From positions 1,054,001-1,118,000 of the forward strand of contig OZ244977.1 of the NCBI GenBank assembly GCA_965222995.1: a stretch of 64,000 bases of DNA, read 5' to 3'. Made by a program: the position numbers and the translations under genes. Positions 42,731 to 50,924 of the stretch are shown here, piece after piece. Below the pieces are notes generated by a model. It ran no database searches. It was given only the letters and a program-made list of their open reading frames with translations, and was not told the origin of the DNA. The first letter of the stretch is position 1; every line of letters starts with the position of its first letter. The stretch is from SB11 sp965222995 (lineage in GTDB: Bacteria > Bacteroidota > Bacteroidia > UBA8524).

Positions 42731-43615
42731 ATGACAGAAAATAATTCATCAAAAGGTAAAGCAACACTTATATTACTAACATTACTACTGTTGGCATCTA
42801 TTGCTGGTAATTTCTATTTATATAAGGTTAAAGATACCAGTGAGGTTACTATACAAGAAAAGGGTGTAGTAATAGATAGTTTAGTAGAGGCACGGGTGAG
42901 TATAGAAACAGAGTTGAATGTAGCTTTAGCTGAACTTGAAAGCTACAAAGGAAAAAATGCTGAATTGGATGAAGAGCTAAACAAACAAATAGCAAAGCTT
43001 AAAGACCGTGAAGGAAGAATTAGGAATATGATTCGTAACAGAAAATCTTCTGAAAAGTTAATAGGGGAGCTTAAGGCTGAGTTAGCAGATTTTCAAAAGG
43101 AGAAAGAAGCATATTTAGATAAAATAGATGAGCTTACCACTGAAAACGAACAACTAAAAAGTGAAATTGTAATAAAAGATATTACCAATGATTCCCTTAG
43201 TAGCAAGCTGAAAAGCGCAGGGGCACTGAAGGTGGAGTATGTTAAGGTGCGTTCAGCCAAGATACGCTATAATGGAAAAGAGAAAGAAACCAGTATAGCA
43301 CGTAGAACTGAAAAAATGGAAGTATGCTTTAGTATAATGGATAACAGTGTTGCAGAAACTGGTGAGCGTACTGTGTATGCACGTATTATGCAGCCTGATG
43401 GAGTTGTATTGGGAGAAAAAGGTAAGTTTCCTGTAAAAGGAAGAGGAGTAGAAACGGGTTATACAGGTAGTGAAACCTTTAACTACGACGGTACTAAAAA
43501 AGACTTTTGTTTCGACTTTACTGATGAGAAGTACAAGTTTCCGAAAGGGACTTATTTAATTGATATTTTTATTGATGGTGAACTACACACCAGTGGGTAT
43601 TACGACCTTAGATAA
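42731..43615 (+). CDS. Membrane-anchored coiled-coil protein, paralog of the 16789-17703 product
   Basis: Function unknown. The 294 residues have an N-terminal TM helix (about 10-30), a long coiled coil (about 40-165), and a C-terminal beta domain with ETGERTVYARIMQPDGVVL, GYTGSETFNYDG and FPKGTYLIDIFIDGELHTSG. The matching blocks in the 16789-17703 protein are LGDRNIYMRLLNPDGATI, YMGSEALYTQRQ and WEKGEYTVLLYSDGFLIGS, in the same order and near the same length. The sequence shows paralogy; the shared biological role is unknown. Followed by a hairpin at 43631-43663 that also serves the convergent lipoprotein gene. Confidence 0.78.
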   Translation: MTENNSSKGKATLILLTLLLLASIAGNFYLYKVKDTSEVTIQEKGVVIDSLVEARVSIETELNVALAELESYKGKNAELDEELNKQIAKLKDREGRIRNMIRNRKSSEKLIGELKAELADFQKEKEAYLDKIDELTTENEQLKSEIVIKDITNDSLSSKLKSAGALKVEYVKVRSAKIRYNGKEKETSIARRTEKMEVCFSIMDNSVAETGERTVYARIMQPDGVVLGEKGKFPVKGRGVETGYTGSETFNYDGTKKDFCFDFTDEKYKFPKGTYLIDIFIDGELHTSGYYDLR

Positions 43616-43630
43616 AAGTGTGAACTATTA

Positions 43631-43663
43631 AAAAAAGGGTTGGCAATTTGCTAGCCCTTTTTT
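43631..43663. terminator. Bidirectional intrinsic terminator
   Basis: Nine-pair stem with two G-U pairs (GGGTTGGCA / TGCTAGCCC) and A/T runs on both sides, between convergent genes ending at 43615 and 43666. Confidence 0.75.
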
Positions 43664-43665
43664 GT

Positions 43666-44190
43666 TTACCAAAAAATTATTTGGTGAATTTTAGTATGTG
43701 TTTTCCTCCAGGTTTTGCCCGCAATATATTGTTTTGGTTGGCTGCCGTAATACAATGTAATGCTGCTTTTTTCATGTAATAAAAAATTTTCAAAATAGCT
43801 ATAAGGAAGCTCGGTAGAAATACGGCTGAATTTTTTTCTGCTTGAAATGTTATTGTATAAAAGCTTAATGGTTTTTGAGGTTGCAATTTTATCAGCATAA
43901 GAAAATGCTACACTATCAGGCTGCTTAAAGGGTGGGGTGCCGTAAATATTTAGGTTAGTAATTACAGGTTTTGCAATGGAATCGTTTTTATTAAAAGTAA
44001 AATCGGCTAAAACCTTATCGTTACCATTATAAAACTCAATAGGTTTTACAAAATATACCATACCGTCTTTTTTGTAAAAAGACTCTACATACTTATTAAT
44101 CTTACCACTACCACCTATTGGCCTTACACCGCAAGAGAATGAGATAAATAATAAACCAACAAGCAGTAAATGGAGTTTATTTCTTTTCAT
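43666..44190 (-). CDS. Lipoprotein of unknown function
   Basis: The ATG at 44190 gives MKRNKLHLLLVGLLFISFSC, a lipoprotein signal peptide with lipobox ISFS-C; a GTG at 44196 is an alternative. The 174-residue mature region has no motif I can name and is rich in Lys, Ser and Tyr. It overlaps the end of the 44177-44698 gene by 14 bases, so the two lipoproteins are coupled and may form a complex. It ends at the shared hairpin. Confidence 0.7.
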   Translation of the reverse strand: MKRNKLHLLLVGLLFISFSCGVRPIGGSGKINKYVESFYKKDGMVYFVKPIEFYNGNDKVLADFTFNKNDSIAKPVITNLNIYGTPPFKQPDSVAFSYADKIATSKTIKLLYNNISSRKKFSRISTELPYSYFENFLLHEKSSITLYYGSQPKQYIAGKTWRKTHTKIHQIIFW

Positions 44191-44698
44191 TTTCACAGTC
44201 GAATTTTTTTATAAATGTATTACTCTCATTATAAAACCTTTCCCACTCATCTTCACTTTCAAATACGGCATCAACCATAATAGAGTTAGATAGTTTTGGT
44301 TGTTTAAACAGAATTTTCACAATTTTTAAACCGCTACTTTTTTCAACTTTAAAATAATGATAAGTAGTTTCATTTACCTCTACTTTCTTTTTATCTAAAA
44401 TAGTTATTGAACTATCTCTTTTTACTTTAGAAATTATTGTATCAGTTACATCAGCCAATACAAAACCGAAATACTTTTTATCAGTAGCACTTTTAGTTAG
44501 TTTATTAATAAAAGATTGTGTTTCGGCTACCCTAAGCTCATCATCATACAGTTTCAGGTATTCTTTTGTAACAACGGTCTCTTCTTCATCACCACTTAGT
44601 TTGTAGCAACCCATCAGCCCGAATTTTAAAGGAGCTTTAGTTTTACAGCCCATAACCACAAGGCTTAAAGCAAAAAGTAATATTAGTATTTTCCGCAT
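44177..44698 (-). CDS. Lipoprotein of unknown function
   Basis: The 173 residues start MRKILILLFALSLVVMGC, with lipobox VVMG-C. The mature part is charged and partly beta, with no recognisable domain. It overlaps the downstream lipoprotein gene. Between this gene and the TRL-like gene upstream lies a perfect 32-base palindrome with T-runs, so transcription probably starts here anew. Confidence 0.7.
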   Translation of the reverse strand: MRKILILLFALSLVVMGCKTKAPLKFGLMGCYKLSGDEEETVVTKEYLKLYDDELRVAETQSFINKLTKSATDKKYFGFVLADVTDTIISKVKRDSSITILDKKKVEVNETTYHYFKVEKSSGLKIVKILFKQPKLSNSIMVDAVFESEDEWERFYNESNTFIKKFDCENEKK

Positions 44699-44723
44699 AA
44701 TCTTTAAAAAGAAGTGCTAAACA

Positions 44724-44755
44724 AAAAAAGAGCAGCAAATTTGCTGCTCTTTTTT
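44724..44755 (-). terminator. Perfect palindrome, terminator of the TRL-like gene
   Basis: A 16-bp perfect inverted repeat (AAAAAGAGCAGCAAA / TTTGCTGCTCTTTTT core) between the TRL-like gene stop (44775) and the next lipoprotein gene start (44698). The A/T ends suit a bidirectional terminator. Confidence 0.8.
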
Positions 44756-44774
44756 AAAGTTTTAATAAATAAAA

Positions 44775-45056
44775 TTATTCACCTGTTACAATACACTCAT
44801 AAGTAACAATTATACCTAGAATGTTAGTAGTTTTAAAGTCAACAGTTGAAATTTTAGAAATTCCTCCATTCTTAGCAGCACTTTGGATACTAGCATCAGC
44901 ACCGAAGCAAAGAGCTGTTAAATAGCAAGTGCCTGAAGCACGACCTACTTTAGAGCCTACTTCATTGTTGGTAGCATTTACAGGAACTGTTAATGAGCAA
45001 GAAGCTAAGCTAAGAGCTGCAAATACAGCTAAAAAAGGTTTAATGAATTTTTTCAT
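44775..45056 (-). CDS. TRL-like small lipoprotein
   Basis: The 93 residues begin MKKFIKPFLAVFAALSLASC, a lipoprotein signal peptide (lipobox SLAS-C). The mature part matches the TRL-like family (tRNA-associated locus): NEVGSKVGRASGTCYLTALC, GADASIQSAAKNGGISKIST and ILGIIVTYECIVTGE. The role of TRL proteins is unknown. The gene ends at the 44724-44755 palindrome. Upstream, 134 AT-rich bases separate it from the divergent MATE gene. Confidence 0.85.
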   Translation of the reverse strand: MKKFIKPFLAVFAALSLASCSLTVPVNATNNEVGSKVGRASGTCYLTALCFGADASIQSAAKNGGISKISTVDFKTTNILGIIVTYECIVTGE

Positions 45057-45190
45057 AGATCTGATTTTTTTTGATTAGTTCGTACACAAGTATATAAAAA
45101 AATATTCTCAATCCAAGTTTAAACTTATTTAACTTATTAAATCTGTAAGCCTTATAAATAGTCTATTTTCGCAGCTTCAGTTTTAAAATA

Positions 45191-46546
45191 GTGGCTAGTT
45201 TTTGGCAAACATATCGTAAAGATTTTCGGCAAACATTAATACTTAGCACGCCAATAATTATAGGTCAGTTAGGGCATATACTTATGGGGGTTTTTGATAA
45301 CGCTATGGTAGGTTCGCTACAACCGACAGCCTATGGTGCTGTGGCTGTGGCAGCAGCAGGTGTTAGCAATTCTATTTTCTTTTTGGTTACTGTATTGGGT
45401 GTAGGGGTAATGATGGCTGTTTCTACCCTAGTTTCTATTAGTAAAGCAAAAAAAGATACAGCTTCGTGTGGAGAATATTTAAAATACTCCATTGTAGCAT
45501 CTTTAATAACCTCAGTTGTACTTACCATTATTTTATTAGTATGTGCATATAACTTTCATGTATTTCAGCAACCTGAAGCTGTTGAAGAATTAGCCAAAGA
45601 ATATTTCTTATTGGTATCCTTTAGTACATTTCCATTGTTTGCAGGTTTTGGGGTGAAAAATTTCACAGATGGGCTAAGCTATACCAAGCCTGCCATGGTA
45701 GTTACACTTTTAGGTGTGTTGCTAAATGTTTTTTTAAACTGGCTATTTATATTTGGTAATTGGGGTATGCCTGCTTTAGGATTAAATGGTGCGGGTGTAG
45801 CTACAATAAGTTCAAGAGTCTTCATTTTTATAGCGCTGTTGGGTTATGTGTTTAAATCCCCCTTGTTTGTTGAATATAGAAAGATGAGTAAAGGGGTGAA
45901 TTTAAAATCATCTCATTTAAAAGAAATATTCAAAATAGGTTTACCGTCGGGCTTGCAGTATTTTTTTGAGATAGGGGCATTTACTGCTGCAAATATTATG
46001 GCTGGCTGGTTAGGTGCATTTCAATCGGCAGCGCATCAAATAGCACTTACTTTATCTGCTGTTTCTTATATGGTGTCATTAGGCATTTCAACTGCAGGGT
46101 CAATAAGGGTTAGTGCTGCGTATGGTGATAATGATAAGCTTGCAGCTAAAAAAGCAGGATACTCTGCATTATTTATGATTAGTGGCTTTATGGTAGTATC
46201 GGCAATAATATTTCTTACCTGTAACAGTATATTGCCACCCTTGTTTAATGCACAGGAAACTGTGGTAAAGTATGCTGCAACATTACTTTTAATAGCAGCA
46301 TTGTTTCAGTTTTCTGATGGGGCACAAGCTGTTGGCTTAGGAATACTTCGCGGTTTAAAAGATGTAAAATACCCAACGGGGGTTACTTTGGTAGCATACT
46401 GGTTAGTAGGCTTACCATGTGCATACTTTTTTGCTTTTACACTTAATATGGATGTGCAAGGTATTTGGTATGGGCTTACAATTGGTTTAACAGTTTCGGC
46501 AATTTTTTTAACCCGTCGGTTTATTGTATTGGTTAATAGAAGCTGA
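45191..46546 (+). CDS. MATE family efflux transporter
   Basis: Multidrug/toxin or solute:Na+/H+ antiporter of the inner membrane. The 451 residues show 12 hydrophobic helices in the two-lobe MATE pattern, with LILSTPIIIGQLGHILMGVFDNAMVGSLQP at the N-terminus and IGLPSGLQYFFEIGAFTAANIMAGWLGA starting the second half. The substrate is unknown. The start is GTG at 45191; TATTTTCG, one base off the -7 consensus, lies just upstream. Confidence 0.92.
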   Translation: MASFWQTYRKDFRQTLILSTPIIIGQLGHILMGVFDNAMVGSLQPTAYGAVAVAAAGVSNSIFFLVTVLGVGVMMAVSTLVSISKAKKDTASCGEYLKYSIVASLITSVVLTIILLVCAYNFHVFQQPEAVEELAKEYFLLVSFSTFPLFAGFGVKNFTDGLSYTKPAMVVTLLGVLLNVFLNWLFIFGNWGMPALGLNGAGVATISSRVFIFIALLGYVFKSPLFVEYRKMSKGVNLKSSHLKEIFKIGLPSGLQYFFEIGAFTAANIMAGWLGAFQSAAHQIALTLSAVSYMVSLGISTAGSIRVSAAYGDNDKLAAKKAGYSALFMISGFMVVSAIIFLTCNSILPPLFNAQETVVKYAATLLLIAALFQFSDGAQAVGLGILRGLKDVKYPTGVTLVAYWLVGLPCAYFFAFTLNMDVQGIWYGLTIGLTVSAIFLTRRFIVLVNRS

Positions 46547-46581
46547 ACCGTTATTACATTTTTTTACTATCCATTAAAAAG

Positions 46582-46589
46582 TATTTTTG
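46582..46589 (+). promoter_or_regulatory. -7 element TATTTTTG for the S46 peptidase gene
   Basis: Perfect TANNTTTG 28 bases before the ATG at 46618, in the 71-base gap after the MATE gene. Confidence 0.45.
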
Positions 46590-46617
46590 CTACGAATAAT
46601 TTTTTAAACGAATCACA

Positions 46618-48825
46618 ATGAAAAAACTACTACTAACCTTAGTGCTAAGTATTAGCCTATTGGCAGCAAATGCGGTTAACAAACCTACTGATGAGGGAAT
46701 GTGGCTGCCTATATTGCTTAAAGACTATAACTACGAGCAAATGAAAAAACTGGGTTTAAAACTTAAGCCCAAACAAATTTATAATGTAAACAAAGGAAGC
46801 CTTAAAGATGCCATTGTATGGTTTGGTGGGTATTGCACCGGAGAAATTGTGTCAAACACAGGGCTTATTCTTACTAACCACCACTGTGGCTATGGTTCAA
46901 TACAATCTCACAGTACTGTTGAAGACAATATTTTAGATAATGGGTTTTGGGCTAAGAGTTTAGACCAAGAAAAAGCTAACCCCGGTTTATTTGCCTCAAT
47001 ACTTGTGCGTATGGAAGATGTGAGCAAACAAATTATGCCTGCACTAATGGGGTTAGATGATAAGCAAAAGGCAGCTAAGCTTAAAGAAATAGCCGATGCA
47101 CTAGAAGCAAAAGCTACAGAAGGAACGCACTACGAGGCAACTGTAAAACCTATTTTTAAAGGTAACCAGTACATAATGTTTGTATATGAGAAGTTTACAG
47201 ATATTCGTTTGGTGGGTACACCCCCACAATCTGTAGGAAAATTTGGTGGAGATACTGATAACTGGATGTGGCCACGCCATACGGGCGATTTTTCAATGTT
47301 CCGTATATATGCAGGTAAAGACAATAAACCTGCTGCATACTCAAAAGAGAATGTACCTTACAAGCCTAAGCATTCACTACCTGTTTCTCTTGATGGAGTA
47401 AAAGAAGGTGATTTTGCTATGATTATGGGTTTCCCCGGTCGCACAAACCGCTACGAAACTTCAATGGGTATTCAATTAGCTATTGATAAAGTAAACCCAT
47501 CAATAGTTAAGCTACGCGAAAAGCGTTTAGAGTTAATGAAAGAGCAAATGGATAAAGATGTTGCCGTGCGTATAGCTATGTCATCGCGTTATGCTCAAGT
47601 AGCTAACTATTGGAAGTACTTCATAGGGCAAACCGAGCAATTGAAGCGTTTGAAAGTAATTGACCAAAAGAAATCAGAAGAAGAAAAGTTTCTTGCCTGG
47701 GCAAAAGGTAAAAAAGAATATGAAAATATTTTCAGTACCCTTGAAAAAGCTTATGAAGAATACACACCAATAAGTACACACCGTACTTATTTGAATGAGG
47801 GACTTTTCGGTTCTATATCATTTATTATGGCAAATAGCTTTATTGCATTAGAAGAGGCGATAGAGGCTAAAGATGAAAAAGCTAAAGAAGCTGCTATAGC
47901 AGGTATAAAAAGAAGAGCGGGGTATTACTTTCGTTTTTACCACCCAACAACTGAAGAAAAAACAATAGCAGCAATGCTAAATTATTTTTATCACGATATA
48001 CCTAAAGACCAGCACCCATCTGTTTTAGAGGAGATTGTAACAGCAAACCCAAGTGCAAGTAGTGATATGAGTGTTGTTACAAGGCAAGCTTTTGAAAAAT
48101 ACGCTGAGAATGTGATGAAAAACAGTATAATGAACTCTCCTGAAAAAATTGAAGAGTTCTTGAAAAATCCTGACGTTGAAAAATTAAATCAAGACCCTGC
48201 TTACCAATTAACCAAGTCGTTTATGGATAACTATAAAGAACGATTTGCTGATAGGGTACAAGCATTTAACAAAACAAAAGGAGACGTAGGTTCATTATTA
48301 ATAAAAGGTATGATGGAAATGAACCCCAAAGGCAATTACTATCCTGATGCCAATAGTACTTTCCGTATGTCTTATGGCTCAGTGCAGGCGTATGACCCCA
48401 AAGACGGTGTACACTATAAGTTTTATACTACACTTGATGGGGTAGAAGAAAAATATGTTGATGGTGATGATGAGTTCGATGCCCCCGATAAGCTGTTGAA
48501 GCTGAGTAAAAAAGAAGATTTTGGGGCGTATGCTGATAAAAAAACAGGTGAACTACATACCTGTTTCATAACCAATAACGATATAACCGGCGGAAATAGC
48601 GGTAGCCCTGTGATGAATGGAAATGGACAACTAATTGGTTTGGCTTTTGACGGAAACTGGGAAGCAATGAGTGGCGATATTTATTTTGATACCCGTTACA
48701 AAAGAACCATTAATGTTGATGTGCGTTACGTATTATTCTTAATTGATAAATTAGCAGGTGCACAAAACATTATTAAAGAATTAAACCTTATAAAGAATGG
48801 TAAAACCATAACTTTGTATAAGTAG
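46618..48825 (+). CDS. S46 family dipeptidyl-peptidase, DPP7 type
   Basis: Periplasmic serine exopeptidase releasing N-terminal dipeptides. The 735 residues begin with a signal peptide (to about residue 20) and DEGMWLPILLKDYNY. Catalytic residues are His in GLILTNHHCGYG and Ser in ITGGNSGSPVMNGNG, with Asp in GGDTDNWMWPRHTGD-like text between. The specificity block reads GLAFDGNWEAMSGDIYFD: Gly at the position where DPP11 enzymes have Arg (FDRVWEG), so hydrophobic P1 residues (DPP7-like) are predicted rather than Asp/Glu. S46 enzymes feed peptide uptake in amino-acid-fermenting Bacteroidota. The next gene follows closely. Confidence 0.93.
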   Translation: MKKLLLTLVLSISLLAANAVNKPTDEGMWLPILLKDYNYEQMKKLGLKLKPKQIYNVNKGSLKDAIVWFGGYCTGEIVSNTGLILTNHHCGYGSIQSHSTVEDNILDNGFWAKSLDQEKANPGLFASILVRMEDVSKQIMPALMGLDDKQKAAKLKEIADALEAKATEGTHYEATVKPIFKGNQYIMFVYEKFTDIRLVGTPPQSVGKFGGDTDNWMWPRHTGDFSMFRIYAGKDNKPAAYSKENVPYKPKHSLPVSLDGVKEGDFAMIMGFPGRTNRYETSMGIQLAIDKVNPSIVKLREKRLELMKEQMDKDVAVRIAMSSRYAQVANYWKYFIGQTEQLKRLKVIDQKKSEEEKFLAWAKGKKEYENIFSTLEKAYEEYTPISTHRTYLNEGLFGSISFIMANSFIALEEAIEAKDEKAKEAAIAGIKRRAGYYFRFYHPTTEEKTIAAMLNYFYHDIPKDQHPSVLEEIVTANPSASSDMSVVTRQAFEKYAENVMKNSIMNSPEKIEEFLKNPDVEKLNQDPAYQLTKSFMDNYKERFADRVQAFNKTKGDVGSLLIKGMMEMNPKGNYYPDANSTFRMSYGSVQAYDPKDGVHYKFYTTLDGVEEKYVDGDDEFDAPDKLLKLSKKEDFGAYADKKTGELHTCFITNNDITGGNSGSPVMNGNGQLIGLAFDGNWEAMSGDIYFDTRYKRTINVDVRYVLFLIDKLAGAQNIIKELNLIKNGKTITLYK

Positions 48826-48843
48826 ATATAGAGCGTATTAATT

Positions 48844-49233
48844 ATGAAAAAATTAGCAATACTTTTTGTTTTCGCAGCACTTTTTGCAGCATGTGAGAAA
48901 AAATTACCTAGCACAGGTACTTTTGGTAACCAAGAAATGACGGCGGATAATGCTGTGCCCATTGGTCAGTTTATTGCCAATGTAGGCGATGAGGCAGAGA
49001 AAGAAGGCAAAGTTTCAGGTACAATAACCCAAGTATGCCAGGGCGAAGGATGTTGGTTTAATTTAGATTTGGGCGAAGATAAGTTTGTACACATTTATAC
49101 TAAAGAAAGCAGCTTTTCATTACCTAAAGATGCCAGCGGCAAAACAGCTATAGCCGAAGGTAAACTAATAGCCAAAGAAGGTGAAGAAGGTAAACAGTAT
49201 GAGTTTGAAGCTACAGGAGTTATTATTCAATAG
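48844..49233 (+). CDS. DUF4920 lipoprotein
   Basis: The 129 residues start MKKLAILFVFAALFAAC (lipobox ALFAA-C). The mature domain follows DUF4920: GTFGNQEMTADNAVPIGQFI, VSGTITQVCQGEGCWFNLDL and FVHIYTKESSFSLPKDASGKTA. The VCQxxGCWF Cys pair is the family signature. Function unknown. It follows the S46 peptidase gene after 18 bases, so the two are probably cotranscribed. The hairpin at 49263-49291 ends the unit. Confidence 0.85.
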   Translation: MKKLAILFVFAALFAACEKKLPSTGTFGNQEMTADNAVPIGQFIANVGDEAEKEGKVSGTITQVCQGEGCWFNLDLGEDKFVHIYTKESSFSLPKDASGKTAIAEGKLIAKEGEEGKQYEFEATGVIIQ

Positions 49234-49262
49234 CATTTAGTACATAACGATATACACTTTAG

Positions 49263-49291
49263 AAGCGGGCAAAATTTTGCCCGCTTTTTTT
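49263..49291 (+). terminator. Intrinsic terminator after the DUF4920 gene
   Basis: Perfect inverted repeat AAGCGGGCAAAA / TTTTGCCCGCTT centred at 49274/49275, followed by seven T residues. Confidence 0.88.
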
Positions 49292-49317
49292 GTGGGCAGT
49301 AAATAAACAATGTGCTA

Positions 49318-49325
49318 TATTTTTG
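49318..49325 (+). promoter_or_regulatory. -7 element TATTTTTG for the 49332 lipoprotein gene
   Basis: Perfect TANNTTTG ending 6 bases before the ATG at 49332; leaderless start predicted. Confidence 0.5.
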
Positions 49326-49331
49326 AAGAAA

Positions 49332-50024
49332 ATGAGATATAAGTTTTTTGTGGTGGTTTTGTGTGCTCTGGTATGGGGCTCTTGCAAAGAACAAAACCAA
49401 AAAGAAAAAGTATTTAAAGGGTATGTAATTTGGGAAAAAGACTATACTACTTTTACCAGTTGTGAAACTAGAAAAACATATTGGTTAGATGATAAAACCA
49501 ATGAAATAGAAAGTAAGTATAAGGATTTGGCAAAAGAACCCTACCAAGAAATTTACTTTGAATTAAAGGCTGATTTATTGCCACCTTCAACTATAGGGGT
49601 ATCATCAGGGTTTGACAATATTATACAAGTGAAAACAGTAGTGGATGCAAAAGAAAAAGCCCCAGAAAATGCTTGCGATACCAAAGATGAAAAACCCGTA
49701 TTTAGTTGTTTTGGTACTGAACCTAACTGGACTTTCGGTTTTGGAAAGGATATAAAATTTACTTCTAACTATCCAAACGATACATTGGTATTCTTTCCAC
49801 TGCAAGAACCCGAGATAAGAGACTCAGCAGGTGTAGGCAGGATTTTTTACTATAATATTGGTAACGAAAATTTTCAGAACATACAGGTAATTATAAGTGA
49901 GCAACCTTGTAAACAAGGGAAGAAATACCACCGTTTCACATCTAAAGTGCTGTTTGGTGGTATTGAATATAATGGTTGTGCAAAAATTAAAATTATTAAT
50001 AATGAAGAATACTCTAATAATTAG
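49332..50024 (+). CDS. Lipoprotein with COG3650-like C-terminal domain
   Basis: The ATG at 49332 starts MRYKFFVVVLCALVWGSC, a lipoprotein signal peptide (lipobox VWGS-C); the frame is open to 49290 but the extra residues look noncoding. The 230-residue protein has an N-terminal part of unknown type and a C-terminal segment with CFGTEPNWTFGFG...LEKQNIQVIIS...GGIEYNGCAKIK, similar to COG3650 envelope lipoproteins (C-G-x-EP-x-W). Function unknown. It overlaps the next gene by 23 bases, so the two lipoproteins are translationally coupled. Confidence 0.75.
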   Translation: MRYKFFVVVLCALVWGSCKEQNQKEKVFKGYVIWEKDYTTFTSCETRKTYWLDDKTNEIESKYKDLAKEPYQEIYFELKADLLPPSTIGVSSGFDNIIQVKTVVDAKEKAPENACDTKDEKPVFSCFGTEPNWTFGFGKDIKFTSNYPNDTLVFFPLQEPEIRDSAGVGRIFYYNIGNENFQNIQVIISEQPCKQGKKYHRFTSKVLFGGIEYNGCAKIKIINNEEYSNN

Positions 50025-50865
50025 TGCTATTGTATTACTACTGTTTTCATGCAAGGATAAAACAGTAAAAAATAATGATGCAAATGAAGATACTGTAACT
50101 CTTGAAGCTGATACGGCTGAAGTTTATGTGGGCGATACGCTTGTTTATGAAGTTAAGGGCTTTAATAAGCAAATAGAAGGCTGTGTAAATGAAAAAACCA
50201 ATTGTGCATCATTTATAGCGTCTTTTCCAGTTTTAGACCCTAAAGCTAATGGTCACAAAACAGCCGATGCAATAAACAATTTTGTAAGAAGTAAATTATA
50301 TAGTGCGTTAATAGGTGAAGAACAGCCCAATGGCTTAAACGACTTGTTGCGTCCCTATTTTGAAGCTTACAAAGAAGCATTGCAAAACAATCAAAATGAG
50401 GGTGAAGATTCTATAGCAGCATGGAAATTTAACCGCAGAATTTCTGTACACACAAATACCTTTAAAGTTTTTACGCTAAAACACTCTGAAAGCAGCTATG
50501 CAGGAGGAGCACATCCTAATAGTTTTACTAACTACTATCATTTTAACCCTAAAAATGGTGAGCAATTTACACTTGCAAGCTTTTTTAATAAAGGCTATGA
50601 AACAAAACTAACCGCACTGGCTGAAAAGGCATTTAGAAAGAAATTAAGCATAAGCCCCAATACCAGTTTAGAAGATGAAGGGTTTTGGTTTAAAAATAAA
50701 GTGTTTACGCTTACTGAGAACTTTTGGTGGGACAATGAGGGTATACACTTTTTATACAACCCTTATGAGGTTGCCGCCTATGCTGTTGGAGCAATTGAAA
50801 TTAGTGTAAGCTATAATACAATAAACGAATTGCTTAAAGAAGAATATAAACCACAAGAACTATAA
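50002..50865 (+). CDS. DUF3298/DUF4163 lipoprotein (RsiV-like)
   Basis: The ATG at 50002 gives MKNTLIISAIVLLLFSC with lipobox LLFS-C; the longer frame back to 49897 overlaps the upstream gene more deeply and lacks a signal. The 287-residue protein has the DUF4163 region (FIASFPVLDPKANGHKTADA) and the DUF3298 region (SESSYAGGAHPNSFTNYYHF; LTENFWWDNEGIHFLYNPYEVAAYA), the pair found in RsiV-like proteins. In B. subtilis RsiV is a lysozyme-sensing anti-sigma factor, but this lipidated form has no anti-sigma domain, so a related binding role is inferred. It ends at the 50864-50893 hairpin. Confidence 0.83.
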   Translation: MKNTLIISAIVLLLFSCKDKTVKNNDANEDTVTLEADTAEVYVGDTLVYEVKGFNKQIEGCVNEKTNCASFIASFPVLDPKANGHKTADAINNFVRSKLYSALIGEEQPNGLNDLLRPYFEAYKEALQNNQNEGEDSIAAWKFNRRISVHTNTFKVFTLKHSESSYAGGAHPNSFTNYYHFNPKNGEQFTLASFFNKGYETKLTALAEKAFRKKLSISPNTSLEDEGFWFKNKVFTLTENFWWDNEGIHFLYNPYEVAAYAVGAIEISVSYNTINELLKEEYKPQEL

Positions 50866-50893
50866 AAAAGAAGCCTACCTCTCGGCAGGCTTC
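50864..50893 (-). terminator. Terminator between convergent genes at 50865 and 50925
   Basis: Ten-pair stem with one mismatch (GAAGCCTACC against GGCAGGCTTC), followed on the minus strand by six T. It best fits the minus-strand T9SS cargo gene. Confidence 0.65.
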
Positions 50894-50924
50894 ACACTCC
50901 ACTGATATGATGAAAATAATAGTA

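Noticed and set aside
44724..44755. Perfect palindrome as a regulator operator
   Set aside because: The A and T runs at its ends and its position after a stop codon fit a terminator better than a binding site.
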